Source: Brachybacterium massiliense (GTDB taxonomy: Bacteria > Actinomycetota > Actinomycetes > Actinomycetales > Dermabacteraceae). From it: a stretch of DNA of 64,000 bases. This document shows, piece by piece, positions 46,753 to 55,592 of the stretch (position 1 is its first letter; the number at the start of each line of letters is the position of its first letter). The notes under the pieces are model-generated. The model saw only the letters and a program-made list of their open reading frames with translations, was not told the DNA's origin and made no database searches. The translations under genes were made by a program, and so were the position numbers. The stretch covers positions 644,876 through 708,875 of the forward strand of contig NZ_FXXB01000007.1 of the NCBI RefSeq assembly GCF_900184245.1, given 5' to 3'.

Positions 46753-47210
46753 GTGCGCCAAGACCGGGCACCGCCGACGCTTCCCCGAGAGCGTGGCCCC
46801 CGGCATACGAACGTCCGGAGAGGGTCGCACCCACCGGGCACCAGGACACCCCAAGCCGGATGAGCAGCCCGGGCCCCAGGTCCACTCGCGCTCGTGTCCG
46901 ACGTCCTGGAATCGCGGGTCGCACCCGTACCGCCCCAGTCGTGTCGCCATAGGCGTGCCGCTGGGGCACCCGAAGCCCCCCGTCGTGAGTTCGTGGCGAG
47001 GAAGACGGCACAGTTACCGGACCCGTCCGGAGCGAACGGACTGCATACGTCGGGCGCGGCACACGACGCACAGTGAGCCCCCGACCCCGCGCACCGGAAG
47101 AGCACACGCCCACACACGGGCACGAGGCGAACCGGATAGCGCACCCCGCCCCCCGGATCAGGGAAGAGCCAGAGACAAGGCCAACCTGGTCCGGGCAGGG
47201 CGGGCACCAA
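46753..47210. other. Non-coding stretch between early and late phage genes
   Basis: About 460 nt with no credible gene on either strand; open frames here have implausible Arg/Pro/Gly content. It contains several GC-rich inverted motifs but no clear tRNA. It may hold the late promoter, or the cos/pac region. Confidence 0.5.
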
Positions 47211-47549
47211 CTACCTCGACGCGAGCGCCTCCAACACCGCCGCATTCAACGCCTCGAACTGCTTCACCTGCGACCGCTTCACGATCACCGAGTTCTCATC
47301 CTTCCCAGCCTTCGAAATCTGTCGCACACCACGAGGGTTACGCGACGACTGCACCTCGCCGGTCACACTCACGGACCACAACCCGTTCGCGGTGAAACTC
47401 GGTGGCCGCAGCTGCACCGCCCCGACAGACCCGATCGGGATCTGCTTCTCATTCCTGCCCTGTGTCGCCCACCCGAAGAACCCGGCACGACTGATCGTCA
47501 GCACACGCCCATCGAAAGTGACCTGCCCGTTAACTCCCTTAGCTTCCAT
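47211..47549 (-). CDS. DUF4429-domain protein (reverse-oriented cargo gene)
   Basis: A 112-aa protein with the DUF4429 pattern: VTFDGRVLTISRAGFFGW, IPIGSVGAVQLRPPSFTANGLWSVSV, then DENSVIVKRSQVKQFEALNAAV. This PH-like fold occurs in actinobacteria, often with SHOCT domains; function unknown. It is the only minus-strand gene right of the immunity region, so it is probably an accessory (moron) gene expressed from the prophage. Confidence 0.8.
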   Translation of the reverse strand: MEAKGVNGQVTFDGRVLTISRAGFFGWATQGRNEKQIPIGSVGAVQLRPPSFTANGLWSVSVTGEVQSSRNPRGVRQISKAGKDENSVIVKRSQVKQFEALNAAVLEALASR

Positions 47550-47594
47550 CCCGCCATCGTAGACACGGACCCCGACACCACGGAGGCGAACGCG

Positions 47595-47894
47595 ATGAGC
47601 TCAACCCAGACCATCAGGAACGGCCGAGGCCACCGCGCCTACCGCCGAGCACAAGCCGCACTCGCGAACAGGTACAAGCGCAACAACTGGCCCTGCCCCA
47701 GCTGCGGCGAACCCTTCGACTGGGAACGACCACAGTCCGCTCGAGGATTCACCGCCGACCACCCACTCGCCATAGTGAACGGCGGCAAACTCATCGGGCA
47801 GAAGCTGCGGCCCATGTGCCGCGGATGTAATGCGAGAAAGGGAGCGATCCCCACGCCCGAGCTTCGGCCTGCGACCATGCCACCCCAGACCTGA
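47595..47894 (+). CDS. HNH endonuclease (packaging-type)
   Basis: A 99-aa HNH protein: CPSCGEPFDW, FTADHPLAIVNGGK (DH of the active site), LIGQKLRPMCRGCNARKG. HNH proteins beside terminase genes are required for DNA packaging in HK97-like phages. ATG 47595 fits the family length; GGAGGCGAACGCG lies upstream. Confidence 0.85.
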   Translation: MSSTQTIRNGRGHRAYRRAQAALANRYKRNNWPCPSCGEPFDWERPQSARGFTADHPLAIVNGGKLIGQKLRPMCRGCNARKGAIPTPELRPATMPPQT

Positions 47895-47906
47895 CCACAT
47901 AGAAGC

Positions 47907-47937
47907 GCCCCCGCGCGGACTGGCATCCGCCGGGGGC
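47907..47937 (+). terminator. GC-rich hairpin before the second HNH-like gene
   Basis: GCCCCCG pairs with CGGGGGC, with further partial pairing of GCGG/CCGC. AGGAG and the next ATG (47961) follow. It resembles the start-associated hairpins but lacks the TTTCT tail. Confidence 0.5.
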
Positions 47938-47960
47938 TGGCCGATCGCTAGGAGATCGAC

Positions 47961-48512
47961 ATGAAGAAGCCTACCTGTTCCATCCCTGACTGTGACCGCG
48001 CGGCACATAGCCGAAGCTGGTGCCAGATGCACTACTTCCGCTGGCGTCGCCATGGAGACCCGACCCGGATCCTTATAGCCGAAGGGCAGCCGAGCACCGG
48101 CGCTTGTTCCGTAGATGGCTGCGCGGCTCCGGTCCGCTGCATCGGGATGTGTGCGAAGCACGAAGCGCGACAGCGTCGGCATGGGAACACCGCCACGGTG
48201 ATCGATTATCCCGATCGGGCTTACCCCAAGCGCGCCGCCAATCACGCCTGGGCGGGTGAAGATGTTGGGTACGCCGGTGTTCACAAGAGGATCCGGGCAG
48301 CGCGCGGCCGAGCTGGTGATCACAGATGCGCGGACTGCGGCAACCGTGCGGCGGAGTGGTCATATGACCACGGTGATCCGAACGAACTAGAGAGCGATGA
48401 GGGGCCATTCAGTACGGACCTCGAGCACTACCAGCCTCGGTGCCTACCGTGCCATCAGGCACTGGATCGCAGCCAGCGCGCCCCTGCGACGCCTCCACCC
48501 TCGACGCACTGA
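47961..48512 (+). CDS. HNH homing-endonuclease-like protein with two zinc knuckles
   Basis: A 183-aa protein: two tandem Cys-rich units (CSIPDCDRAAHSRSWCQMHY ending RRHGDP, and CSVDGCAAPVRCIGMCAKH ending RRHGNT), then an HNH-like part CADCGN, SYDHGD, and CLPCHQAL. This is the arrangement of phage-borne HNH endonucleases that target DNA near their own site. Its place between HNH and terminase suggests an inserted homing gene. Confidence 0.75.
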   Translation: MKKPTCSIPDCDRAAHSRSWCQMHYFRWRRHGDPTRILIAEGQPSTGACSVDGCAAPVRCIGMCAKHEARQRRHGNTATVIDYPDRAYPKRAANHAWAGEDVGYAGVHKRIRAARGRAGDHRCADCGNRAAEWSYDHGDPNELESDEGPFSTDLEHYQPRCLPCHQALDRSQRAPATPPPSTH

Positions 48513-48654
48513 CCTTGTTGTGACACTTACCCCCTCCCCCGTCCGAATCTTCGGGCGAGGGGCCGCTGCCTCGCTCCCGGTCGAACCTGGCTCTTCTCTC
48601 TCCGAGGGGTGAGCGCGTGTCCCGCGCGGGTCCCATCGAGAAGGGGGCGTCGAG

Positions 48655-49083
48655 GTGGCTCGTGAACTACAGCCGTGTGGGACTGTCGCGGCGTACAAGC
48701 GGCACCTGCGGCACGGTGAGGATCCGTGCGGCGCCTGTCTGGAGGCGAAGCGGGCGCATCAGGCTCAGCGTCGTGCTGATGAGCGCGTACCGGACTCTCC
48801 GGTCCCGATCCCTGCGCCTCCGGTGGGGGCGGAGTCGGCCCCTGGTGGTGTTGTGGAGGAATTGCGCTGGCAGGCGGAGCTGCTGCGGGGCGCGATCGAG
48901 TGGTCGGCGGAGAACGATCCGGGGAAGATGCCGGCGCTCGCGAAGGAGCGTCGGGAGACACTCGCGGCCCTCGGTGATCTTGGCGAGGAGGGCGAGTCGG
49001 AGGGGGGTGCTTTGGGTGAGTTCTTCTCCGGTCCCACTGGGCTTGTCCGGTTCGCAGAGGCCGAGGATCGAAAGCAGGCCTGA
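48655..49083 (+). CDS. Terminase small subunit
   Basis: A 142-aa protein with an N-terminal Cys/His unit (PCGTVAAYKRHLRHGEDPCGACLEAKRAHQ), a Pro-rich linker and a helical C-terminus, as in actinophage terminase small subunits. GTG 48655 follows AAGGGGG. Overlaps the large subunit by about 68 nt. Confidence 0.7.
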   Translation: MARELQPCGTVAAYKRHLRHGEDPCGACLEAKRAHQAQRRADERVPDSPVPIPAPPVGAESAPGGVVEELRWQAELLRGAIEWSAENDPGKMPALAKERRETLAALGDLGEEGESEGGALGEFFSGPTGLVRFAEAEDRKQA

Positions 49084-50596
49084 GGCTGTTGGCACGTATG
49101 GCCCGAAGGTGACCGCGTTCGCTGCGGCGTGTGGTGTGAAGCTGGATGACTGGCAGGCGTACGTCATTGACGGGCTGTTCGCTGTTGGCGCGGATGGTCA
49201 GTGGGCCTCGACAGAGTTCGGGTTGCTGGTGTCTCGGCAGAACGGCAAGGGCGAGATCCTCGTCGCCTACGACCTTGCGCATCTGTTCCTGTTCCCGAGG
49301 CCTGACGGTCGGCGGAAGACGATCCTGCATACGGCGCACGAGATGAAGACCGCGATCGACGGGTTCGAGCGGTTGAAGTCCGTGATCGAGTCCCAGCCGC
49401 AGCTGATGCGGATGGTTGCCGAGCGTGGCATCTATACAGCGAATGGCCGTGAGGGGATCGTGCTGAAGCCTCGGAAGGGGCAGAAGCTTGGTGACCGGAT
49501 CCGGTTTGTCGCCCGGTCGAAGAACTCCGGGCGCGGCTTCTCCGGTGACGTGATCGTGCAGGACGAGGCGCAGGAAGAGTCGCAGGCCGCTCACAACGCG
49601 CTGACGTACACCCAGTCGGCGGTGCCGAATCGGCAGGAGCTGTTCATGGGGACGGTGCCTGAGGAGGGTGTGAACGACTCGGAGGTGTTCGAGGGCGTTC
49701 GTGATCGTGGTCGTTCGGGGCGGGCATCGTCGACGGGCTGGATGGAGTGGACTCCGGAAGGGTCTGATGATCCTGAGCTTGCGGAGGGCCTTGATAAGAG
49801 TGATCCGGTGGCGTGGGCGGCAGCGAATCCCGCGGCACCGCACCGGATCAAGTGGGACACCATCCAGGATCAGCATGATCGTGACACGACTCCTGGCCGG
49901 GAAGCGTTTGGGCGTGAGCGCCTGTCGATCTGGCCGAATCGTGACGAGGCCGCTGAGGCGTCGAACAGCGACGTGGACATGGAGTGCTGGTACGAGAACG
50001 AGGTCAGCACGTGGCTGTCCCGCCGCACGGTGCTCGCTGTGGTCATTGGCCGGGGCGGCGGGTACTCATCGATCTGTGGCGCTCAGCGTCTCGATGACGG
50101 GAAGGTGTTGGTGCAGCATCTTGCGACGAACGCGGGAACGCTTTGGCTCGCGGACCGTCTGAAGGAGCTTCGCGTCGAGCTGGCTGCACGCCTGGTGGTG
50201 CTTGATGAGAAGAACGCCGCAACGGTCACCTCGGACCTCACCCGCGCCGGCGTCCGGTACATCGGGATGCACATGAGCGAGGTCGCAGCCGCATTCGACA
50301 TGACGATCGAGTACGTCAACGGCGGCGTGGTCGTGCATCCGCCGCAGCCGGAGCTTGATGATGCGCTTGCGGCGGCTGTGCCGCGCGTGATGAACAAGTC
50401 GCAGAACCTGAAGACGTGGGACCAGGGCGACCCTATGGTGCCGTCCTCGGCAGTGCAGGCGATGTCCCTGGCGATCTGGGGCCTGAAGAAGTCGGAGTCG
50501 CAGCAGGAGAGAGTCTCGGCGGCGGCACCTCGAGTGCTTTCTACTGAGGCTGCGGAGCGTGGCGATGACATTGATGTGCTGACGGCACGGTTCTGA
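49016..50596 (+). CDS. Terminase large subunit
   Basis: A protein of about 526 aa that packages phage DNA. The ATPase domain has the Walker A-like SRQNGKGE and Walker B VIVQDEAQE. GTG 49016 is chosen because AGGGGGG lies about 8 nt upstream; TTG 49043 is an alternative. In the nuclease domain, where an aspartate is usual in the first strand (LAVD), it reads LAVVIGRGGGYSS, though VVLDEKN and PELDDAL remain. Confidence 0.9.
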   Translation: MSSSPVPLGLSGSQRPRIESRPEAVGTYGPKVTAFAAACGVKLDDWQAYVIDGLFAVGADGQWASTEFGLLVSRQNGKGEILVAYDLAHLFLFPRPDGRRKTILHTAHEMKTAIDGFERLKSVIESQPQLMRMVAERGIYTANGREGIVLKPRKGQKLGDRIRFVARSKNSGRGFSGDVIVQDEAQEESQAAHNALTYTQSAVPNRQELFMGTVPEEGVNDSEVFEGVRDRGRSGRASSTGWMEWTPEGSDDPELAEGLDKSDPVAWAAANPAAPHRIKWDTIQDQHDRDTTPGREAFGRERLSIWPNRDEAAEASNSDVDMECWYENEVSTWLSRRTVLAVVIGRGGGYSSICGAQRLDDGKVLVQHLATNAGTLWLADRLKELRVELAARLVVLDEKNAATVTSDLTRAGVRYIGMHMSEVAAAFDMTIEYVNGGVVVHPPQPELDDALAAAVPRVMNKSQNLKTWDQGDPMVPSSAVQAMSLAIWGLKKSESQQERVSAAAPRVLSTEAAERGDDIDVLTARF

Positions 50597-50607
50597 GAGG
50601 GGATGTG

Positions 50608-51933
50608 ATGGCTTCTCCTTCCCGTGAGGTCGGTTATGTGAAGGATTCGGCGGTTGCTGGGTGGCAGACGTTCGAACTTGACGAGGACGACAATCCGGCG
50701 CTGCGGTTCCCTCTGTCGGTGGGGATTTACTCACGCATGCGGCGCGAGGAGACTCAGGTTCAGTCCGTGCTGAAGGCTGTGAAGCTGCCTATTCAGCGGA
50801 CCGCCTGGCAGGTTGATCCGAACAGTGCGGATCCGGAAGTCGTCGATTTCATTGCGCAGAACCTCGATCTGCCTGTCGTGGGCCAGCCGGCCCCGGTGAC
50901 GCGGCGGCGGAAGCGGTTCTCTTGGTCTGAGCACCTCCGCCTTGCACTTACCTCGCTGGACTACGGGTTCGCGTTCTTCGAGCAGGTGTACCAGTACAAC
51001 GAGACTGATGGGCGGCTATGGCTGCGGAAGCTCGGATGGCGTCCGCAGGCGACGATCCAGAAGATCAACGTTGACCGCGACGGTGGGCTGAAGTCCATCG
51101 AGCAGAACGCTATGGGCTCCCGCAACGCGACGATGGACGTCGATCGTCTGGTCGCGTACGTCCCGGAGCGTGAGGGCGCGAACTGGACTGGCGTGTCGAT
51201 GCTGCGGCCGTCGTACAAGTACTGGCTGCTGAAGGACCGTCTCCTCCGGGTGCAGTCGACCACCGTCGAGCGGAACGGCATGGGCGTCCCCGTGTACACC
51301 GCACCCGACCTGTCGACCCTCGGGCTCGACGGCGAGGAGCACACGAAGCGGGAAACCACCGAGATCGAGCGGGGCCTCGCGATAGCGAAGGCGTTCCGAG
51401 CCGGTGAAACCGCCGGCGCGTCGATTCCGTTCGGCGCAAAGCTCGAGCTGCTCGGAGTGTCCGGGACGCTCCCGGATGCGGATAAGCCGATCCGGTATTA
51501 CGACGAGCAGATGGCCCGTTCGGCACTCGCGCACTTCCTGAACCTCGGCACCCAGACGGGCAGCTGGGCGCTCGGGACCACGTTCGCTGACTTCTTCACT
51601 CTGTCGTTGCAGACGATGGCTGAGCAGATCGCTGACGTCGCTACGCAGCACATTGTCGAAGATCTGGTGGACCTGAACTTCGGCGAAGACGTCCAGGCGC
51701 CACGGATCGTGTTCGCCGAGATCGGCGCGCAGACTCCCGCCACTGCTGAGGCACTCCAATCGCTCGTGCAGACGAAGGTGATCCGGCCTGACGAGAGGCT
51801 CGAGCAGTTCATGCGTGACCGTTACAGCTTGCCCGAAGCCGATCCCTCTACTGCCCGCGACATTGGCACTACTGGCGTCCAAGGCGCTTCTACCTCTATG
51901 GAAGGAGGCGACGATGGGACGGACGCTCCGTGA
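50608..51933 (+). CDS. Portal protein
   Basis: A 441-aa protein with portal features of the DUF935/gp29-like type: EETQVQSVLKAVKLPIQRTAWQVDP, SLDYGFAFFEQVYQ, a long stem helix and a C-terminal segment NFGEDVQAPRIVFAE. It forms the ring through which DNA enters the head. ATG 50608 with GAGAGGGG upstream. It overlaps the protease gene by 20 nt. Confidence 0.85.
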   Translation: MASPSREVGYVKDSAVAGWQTFELDEDDNPALRFPLSVGIYSRMRREETQVQSVLKAVKLPIQRTAWQVDPNSADPEVVDFIAQNLDLPVVGQPAPVTRRRKRFSWSEHLRLALTSLDYGFAFFEQVYQYNETDGRLWLRKLGWRPQATIQKINVDRDGGLKSIEQNAMGSRNATMDVDRLVAYVPEREGANWTGVSMLRPSYKYWLLKDRLLRVQSTTVERNGMGVPVYTAPDLSTLGLDGEEHTKRETTEIERGLAIAKAFRAGETAGASIPFGAKLELLGVSGTLPDADKPIRYYDEQMARSALAHFLNLGTQTGSWALGTTFADFFTLSLQTMAEQIADVATQHIVEDLVDLNFGEDVQAPRIVFAEIGAQTPATAEALQSLVQTKVIRPDERLEQFMRDRYSLPEADPSTARDIGTTGVQGASTSMEGGDDGTDAP

Positions 51934-53146
51934 CCGCTTCAACTTCGCCACAAACAAGCAGAAGACCCCCGTCCGCGCTGAGGCACCGTCCTCCACCGGC
52001 GACGAGTCGAAGGCAGTGCTGCGGATCTACGACCCGATCGATTCCTGGGGCGAGTGGTTCGGCCTCTCCGCGAAGGAGTTCGGTCAGGCGCTCGATGCGC
52101 TGCCGTCGAGCGTCGAGGAGATTGAGCTGCACGTGAACTCCCCCGGCGGGGAAGTCCACGAGGGCCTCGCGATCCTGAACCAGCTCCGCCAACACAAGGC
52201 GTCGGTGACCGTGATCATCGATGGTCTCGCTGCGTCGGCCGCATCGTTCATCGCTATGGGTGCCGACCGGGTGCTCATCGCCCCGAATGCCGAGGTCATG
52301 ATCCACAATGCGTGGGGCCTCGCCATGGGCGACTCCGACGACATGCAGAAGATGGCCGACGATCTCGACCGGATCAACACGAACCTCGCTCGGATCTACC
52401 AGAGCAAGGCAGGCGGCGACGTCGCGGACTGGCTCGAGGCGATGCGCATCGAGTCCTGGTATTCCGACGAGGAAGCTGTCGCGGCGGGACTCGCCGACGG
52501 TATCTATCGCGAAGAGACCGAGGAGCCAGCCGCCGAGGCCCGCTTCAACCTCGGCGTCTTCGCCCATGCGGGACGAGCCGACGCGCCGTCCCCCTACATG
52601 CCCCGCACCGCGCCCGCGGCTGCGGTCCGACCGGCGGAGCTGTCGGTCACCCCCGAGAAGGAAGGAACCGACATGTCGGATCTGATCAAGGGGCTCCGCA
52701 ACCGAATCGGCATCGCCGACGACGCGGAGCTCGACGACACTCAGGTGCTGGCCGCGCTCGACGAAGCGCTCGCCGAGCGTGCCGAGCCCGCAACCCAGCC
52801 GCAGGCGCGGGAGCTGCCGGAGGGCACGGAGGTCATCGACTCCGAGGCCCTGGCGCAGCTGCGCGCCGAGGCGGAGGACGGTCGCGCTGCCCGCGCCGAG
52901 CGGGACCAGGCGCGTCGCGCCGAGATCGTGGACAACGCGATCAAGGCCGGGAAGTTCGGGCCCGCGCGCCGGGACGCCTGGCTGAACGCTCTCGAGGTGG
53001 ATGAGGCCGGCGCGACCGCCGATCTTGAGCGCCTCACCCCCGGCCTGGTCCCCGTGGCCCAGATCGGCGACGCCGGCGACGCCGTCGACGGCGACGAGGA
53101 CCTGTACAACCGCGCCTTCGGCGCTCCCCAGAAGGATGTGAAGTGA
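51914..53146 (+). CDS. ClpP-like prohead protease fused to scaffold
   Basis: A 410-aa protein. Residues 30-210 are a ClpP/S49-type serine protease (VNSPGGEVHEGLAILNQL, catalytic S108 in LAASAASFIA, H131 in MIHNAWG). The rest is helical and acidic, like a scaffold (LAQLRAEAEDGRAARAERDQARR). AAGGAGG precedes ATG 51914. It probably processes the capsid and itself during head assembly. Confidence 0.88.
   Translation: MGRTLRDRFNFATNKQKTPVRAEAPSSTGDESKAVLRIYDPIDSWGEWFGLSAKEFGQALDALPSSVEEIELHVNSPGGEVHEGLAILNQLRQHKASVTVIIDGLAASAASFIAMGADRVLIAPNAEVMIHNAWGLAMGDSDDMQKMADDLDRINTNLARIYQSKAGGDVADWLEAMRIESWYSDEEAVAAGLADGIYREETEEPAAEARFNLGVFAHAGRADAPSPYMPRTAPAAAVRPAELSVTPEKEGTDMSDLIKGLRNRIGIADDAELDDTQVLAALDEALAERAEPATQPQARELPEGTEVIDSEALAQLRAEAEDGRAARAERDQARRAEIVDNAIKAGKFGPARRDAWLNALEVDEAGATADLERLTPGLVPVAQIGDAGDAVDGDEDLYNRAFGAPQKDVK
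52673..53146 (+). CDS. Nested scaffold from internal start (Nu3-like)
   Basis: An in-frame ATG at 52673 follows AGAAGGAAGGAAC by about 5 nt and begins MSDLIKGLRNRIGIADD, the start of the helical C-terminal region. Internal initiation would give a 157-aa scaffold without protease, as in lambda C/Nu3. This is inference from the strong ribosome site and domain border. Confidence 0.6.
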   Translation: MSDLIKGLRNRIGIADDAELDDTQVLAALDEALAERAEPATQPQARELPEGTEVIDSEALAQLRAEAEDGRAARAERDQARRAEIVDNAIKAGKFGPARRDAWLNALEVDEAGATADLERLTPGLVPVAQIGDAGDAVDGDEDLYNRAFGAPQKDVK

Positions 53147-53148
53147 CC

Positions 53149-53508
53149 ATGGCGGACTACTCCCCCCTGTTCAAGCCCGGCGCAGCCATCACCTACAGCG
53201 TGTCCGCTGACGTGACCGCCGGTCAGGTCGTCGAGCTGACCGGCGACCGTGCTGTCGGCCCGGCCAGCGCTGACTCCGAGAAGGTCGTCGGCATCGCCGC
53301 GTTCAACGCAGTCGTCGGCGACCACGTGACCGTCCATGACGGTGGTGTGCAGCGCCCCTACGCCTCCGGCGTGATCGCTGCAGGCGACAAGGTGGCAGCC
53401 GCTGCGGACGGCAAGGTCGTCACCGCAGGCGAGGCCGTCAACACCATCGGTATCGCCCTCGCGGCTGCTGCCGACGGCGACCCCGTCCAGCTGAAGTTCA
53501 AGGCCTGA
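53149..53508 (+). CDS. Capsid decoration protein (DUF2190-like)
   Basis: A 119-aa all-beta protein (ADVTAGQVVELTGDRAVGPASADSEKVVGIAAFNA ... [18 protein letters not shown]), the pattern of head decoration proteins. Located between protease and capsid genes. ATG 53149; a GTG 6 nt upstream is in frame. Confidence 0.8.
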   Translation: MADYSPLFKPGAAITYSVSADVTAGQVVELTGDRAVGPASADSEKVVGIAAFNAVVGDHVTVHDGGVQRPYASGVIAAGDKVAAAADGKVVTAGEAVNTIGIALAAAADGDPVQLKFKA

Positions 53509-53521
53509 GGAGGCACCGAAA

Positions 53522-54451
53522 TTGGCTTACCAGTACCCTGAGGCCCCGGCAACTGTCGGCGACGACCTCACCACTCTCCAGATCCATCATCTGATGAAGT
53601 CCCCGGCGTTGCTCGTGAAGCGCGCCGCAGACCTCGCGCGCCAGAAGTTCATCGCGGACTACCTGCTGACTGGTCGCTACCAGGCTGTGGGCGGCGCGAT
53701 CCTGTACGAGACCGGTGAGGAGATTTTCCCCGCCGACGAGGCGGAGCAGATCGCCCCCGGTGGCGAGTACCCGCGCACCACCATGACGTCCGGTGAGCTC
53801 GCTGCGGCGAAGACGTCCAAGTGGGGTCAGGACTCCTCGGTGACCGATGAGGCGATCTCGCGTCTCGGTGTGTCGCCGCTGGACAAGGCGATCCGCAAGG
53901 TCGTCAATGGCATGATCCGCCAGGGCGACGGGTCCGCGCTCGGCGTGATCGGCTCGCAGGTCACCCAGTCGAAGGCCGCTTCCGCTGCCTGGACCGGCGC
54001 CGGCGCGGCCGACGCGATCGTTGACACCGTCCTGGAGACCCAGGCGGAGTACGAGGAGATCAATGACGATTACGCCTTCAGCTACGACACCATCGTGCTG
54101 AAGCCGACGCAGTTCGCTGCTGTTGCGGCCGCTCTGATCAAGTCGGATCTGGTGCCGCGTGAGTCGCAGAACTTCGTGCTGTCCGGCGTGATCCCGGACT
54201 ACCTCGGGTTCTCGTGGGTGACGTCGAAGCACGTCCCGTTCAGTGACCCGTTCCTCCTGGATCGGGAGCAGCTCGGCGGTATCGCCACCGAGAACATTCA
54301 GTCTCCGGGCTACTCCAACATGGAGGGCATCGAGGTCAAGTCGATCCGTGACGAGGACACCGACGGTTACCGGGTGCGGGGCCGGCGCGTGTTCGTGCCC
54401 GTCGTGCTCGAGCCTCGCGCCGGCATCCGCATCACCGGAACGGGGGTGTGA
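53522..54451 (+). CDS. Major capsid protein
   Basis: A 309-aa HK97-fold-like capsid protein. The N-terminal arm is short; the E-loop/P-domain region shows YPRTTMTSGELAAAKTSKWGQDSSVTDEAISRLG and the C-terminus GRRVFVPVVLEPRAGIRITGTG. TTG 53522 follows GAGGAGG. Position directly after protease and decoration genes supports it. Confidence 0.88.
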   Translation: MAYQYPEAPATVGDDLTTLQIHHLMKSPALLVKRAADLARQKFIADYLLTGRYQAVGGAILYETGEEIFPADEAEQIAPGGEYPRTTMTSGELAAAKTSKWGQDSSVTDEAISRLGVSPLDKAIRKVVNGMIRQGDGSALGVIGSQVTQSKAASAAWTGAGAADAIVDTVLETQAEYEEINDDYAFSYDTIVLKPTQFAAVAAALIKSDLVPRESQNFVLSGVIPDYLGFSWVTSKHVPFSDPFLLDREQLGGIATENIQSPGYSNMEGIEVKSIRDEDTDGYRVRGRRVFVPVVLEPRAGIRITGTGV

Positions 54452-54837
54452 GTGTGGCGTACCGAATGAAGGCTGTGACTGCGGTCGTCAAGGTCGGCGG
54501 GACTGAGAAGTACCTGCACAGGGGTTCGATCGTCCCCTCGGCCGCGACCAATGTGGAGCACCTGCTCGCTGTGGGGCTGGTCGAGGAGGTCAATCTCCTC
54601 CCATCCGACGTGGCGGAGGTGGACTCTCGCGAGGAGGTTTCTGGCGAGCAGAGCGGCCCCGAGGTTCTGCAGTCCTCTGATGAGGATCTTCCGGAGCCTC
54701 CGGCTAAGGCAGGTCCCGGGTCCAGTGCCGAGGCGTGGCGGAACTACGCCAGCGCGATTGGTGTCGAGGTGTCGGGCAACGCTGACCGTGCTGAGGTCAT
54801 CGCGGCGCTCGAGGCCGCAGGCAAGCCGACCGAGTGA
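54448..54837 (+). CDS. Head protein with C-terminal HeH/LEM-like domain
   Basis: A 129-aa protein with a beta-rich N-terminus (VVKVGGTEKYLHRGSIVPSAATNVEHLLAVGLVEEV), acidic linker and a small helical C-terminus (WRNYASAIGVEVSGNADRAEVIAALEAAG) like HeH/Rho-N domains. Such proteins sit between capsid and connector genes. Starts in GTGA overlap. Confidence 0.7.
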   Translation: MSVAYRMKAVTAVVKVGGTEKYLHRGSIVPSAATNVEHLLAVGLVEEVNLLPSDVAEVDSREEVSGEQSGPEVLQSSDEDLPEPPAKAGPGSSAEAWRNYASAIGVEVSGNADRAEVIAALEAAGKPTE

Positions 54838-54855
54838 CGATGGGAGGGGGCGAGC

Positions 54856-55257
54856 ATGGCTGACCTGCTCACCAGTGATGATCATCAGCTGGTCCCGGGG
54901 CTCGCGGAGCCGTGGCTGTCGATCTTCTTCGACGCCGCGAACTCGGCGGTCTCCAGGCTCGCCCCCTGTCTCACCGGCCCTGACGCGGACTCTGGACGCC
55001 GTGCTGAGGCGAAGCTGGTCGTGCTGCGCGCGATCGAGCGGGTCCGGCAGACACCGGAGTTCGTGCGCTCGCAGACTGCGGGACCGTTCTCCGTCACCTA
55101 CATCACCAGCGGCCGCGGCGTCCTCGACAAGGAAGACCGCGCTGTGCTCGCCGGCCTGTGCGACGCCGTGCCCGCTGGAGGGGCTCGCGCATCGTTCCCT
55201 GAGCCGGACTGCTACGACGACCTGTTCGCCCGTCCACGCCACGTCAGGGGGCTGTGA
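54856..55257 (+). CDS. Head-tail adaptor
   Basis: A 133-aa helical protein in the usual place of the HK97 gp6/SPP1 gp15-type adaptor that caps the portal. GGGAGGGGG lies before the ATG. Family assignment is by size and position. Confidence 0.65.
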   Translation: MADLLTSDDHQLVPGLAEPWLSIFFDAANSAVSRLAPCLTGPDADSGRRAEAKLVVLRAIERVRQTPEFVRSQTAGPFSVTYITSGRGVLDKEDRAVLAGLCDAVPAGGARASFPEPDCYDDLFARPRHVRGL

Positions 55258-55592
55258 TGGCCTGGTCCAGCATCGACCAGGTCCGCCACCATCCCCATCT
55301 CGGTTGGGTCGAGAACGACCGCGGTGAGGAGAAGGAGACTTGGGGGCCATGGGTTGACGTGCCTGACGGCGTGTGGGCGCCGGGCTCGACGAGTGAGGAC
55401 CTCGCTGAAGGGCACCGGATCGAGTCTGCGGGCACGCTGATCTTCCAGCGCGCTTTCGTGTACTCGGAGTTTGACGAGTTCAAGGTCAACGGCACCACTT
55501 ACCAGGTCGTTGGGCATGCCTCAACGATCCGCCGGAACCCGTTTACCGGGACGGTGATGGGGACCGATATCGCGCTGAAGGCGGTGATCTGA
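55257..55592 (+). CDS. Head-tail stopper/connector
   Basis: A 111-aa beta-rich protein (VVGHASTIRRNPFTGTVMGTDIALKAV at the end), matching the size and position of stopper proteins (SPP1 gp16-like). ATG 55257 overlaps the previous stop. Confidence 0.65.
   Translation: MAWSSIDQVRHHPHLGWVENDRGEEKETWGPWVDVPDGVWAPGSTSEDLAEGHRIESAGTLIFQRAFVYSEFDEFKVNGTTYQVVGHASTIRRNPFTGTVMGTDIALKAVI

Noticed and set aside
46753..47210. Open frames on both strands in the gap after the early operon
   Set aside because: Arg/Pro/Gly-rich composition, no good ribosome sites and no motifs.
48617..49015. Terminase large subunit starting at 48617
   Set aside because: This part overlaps the small subunit in another frame and reads as Arg/Ser-rich shadow.
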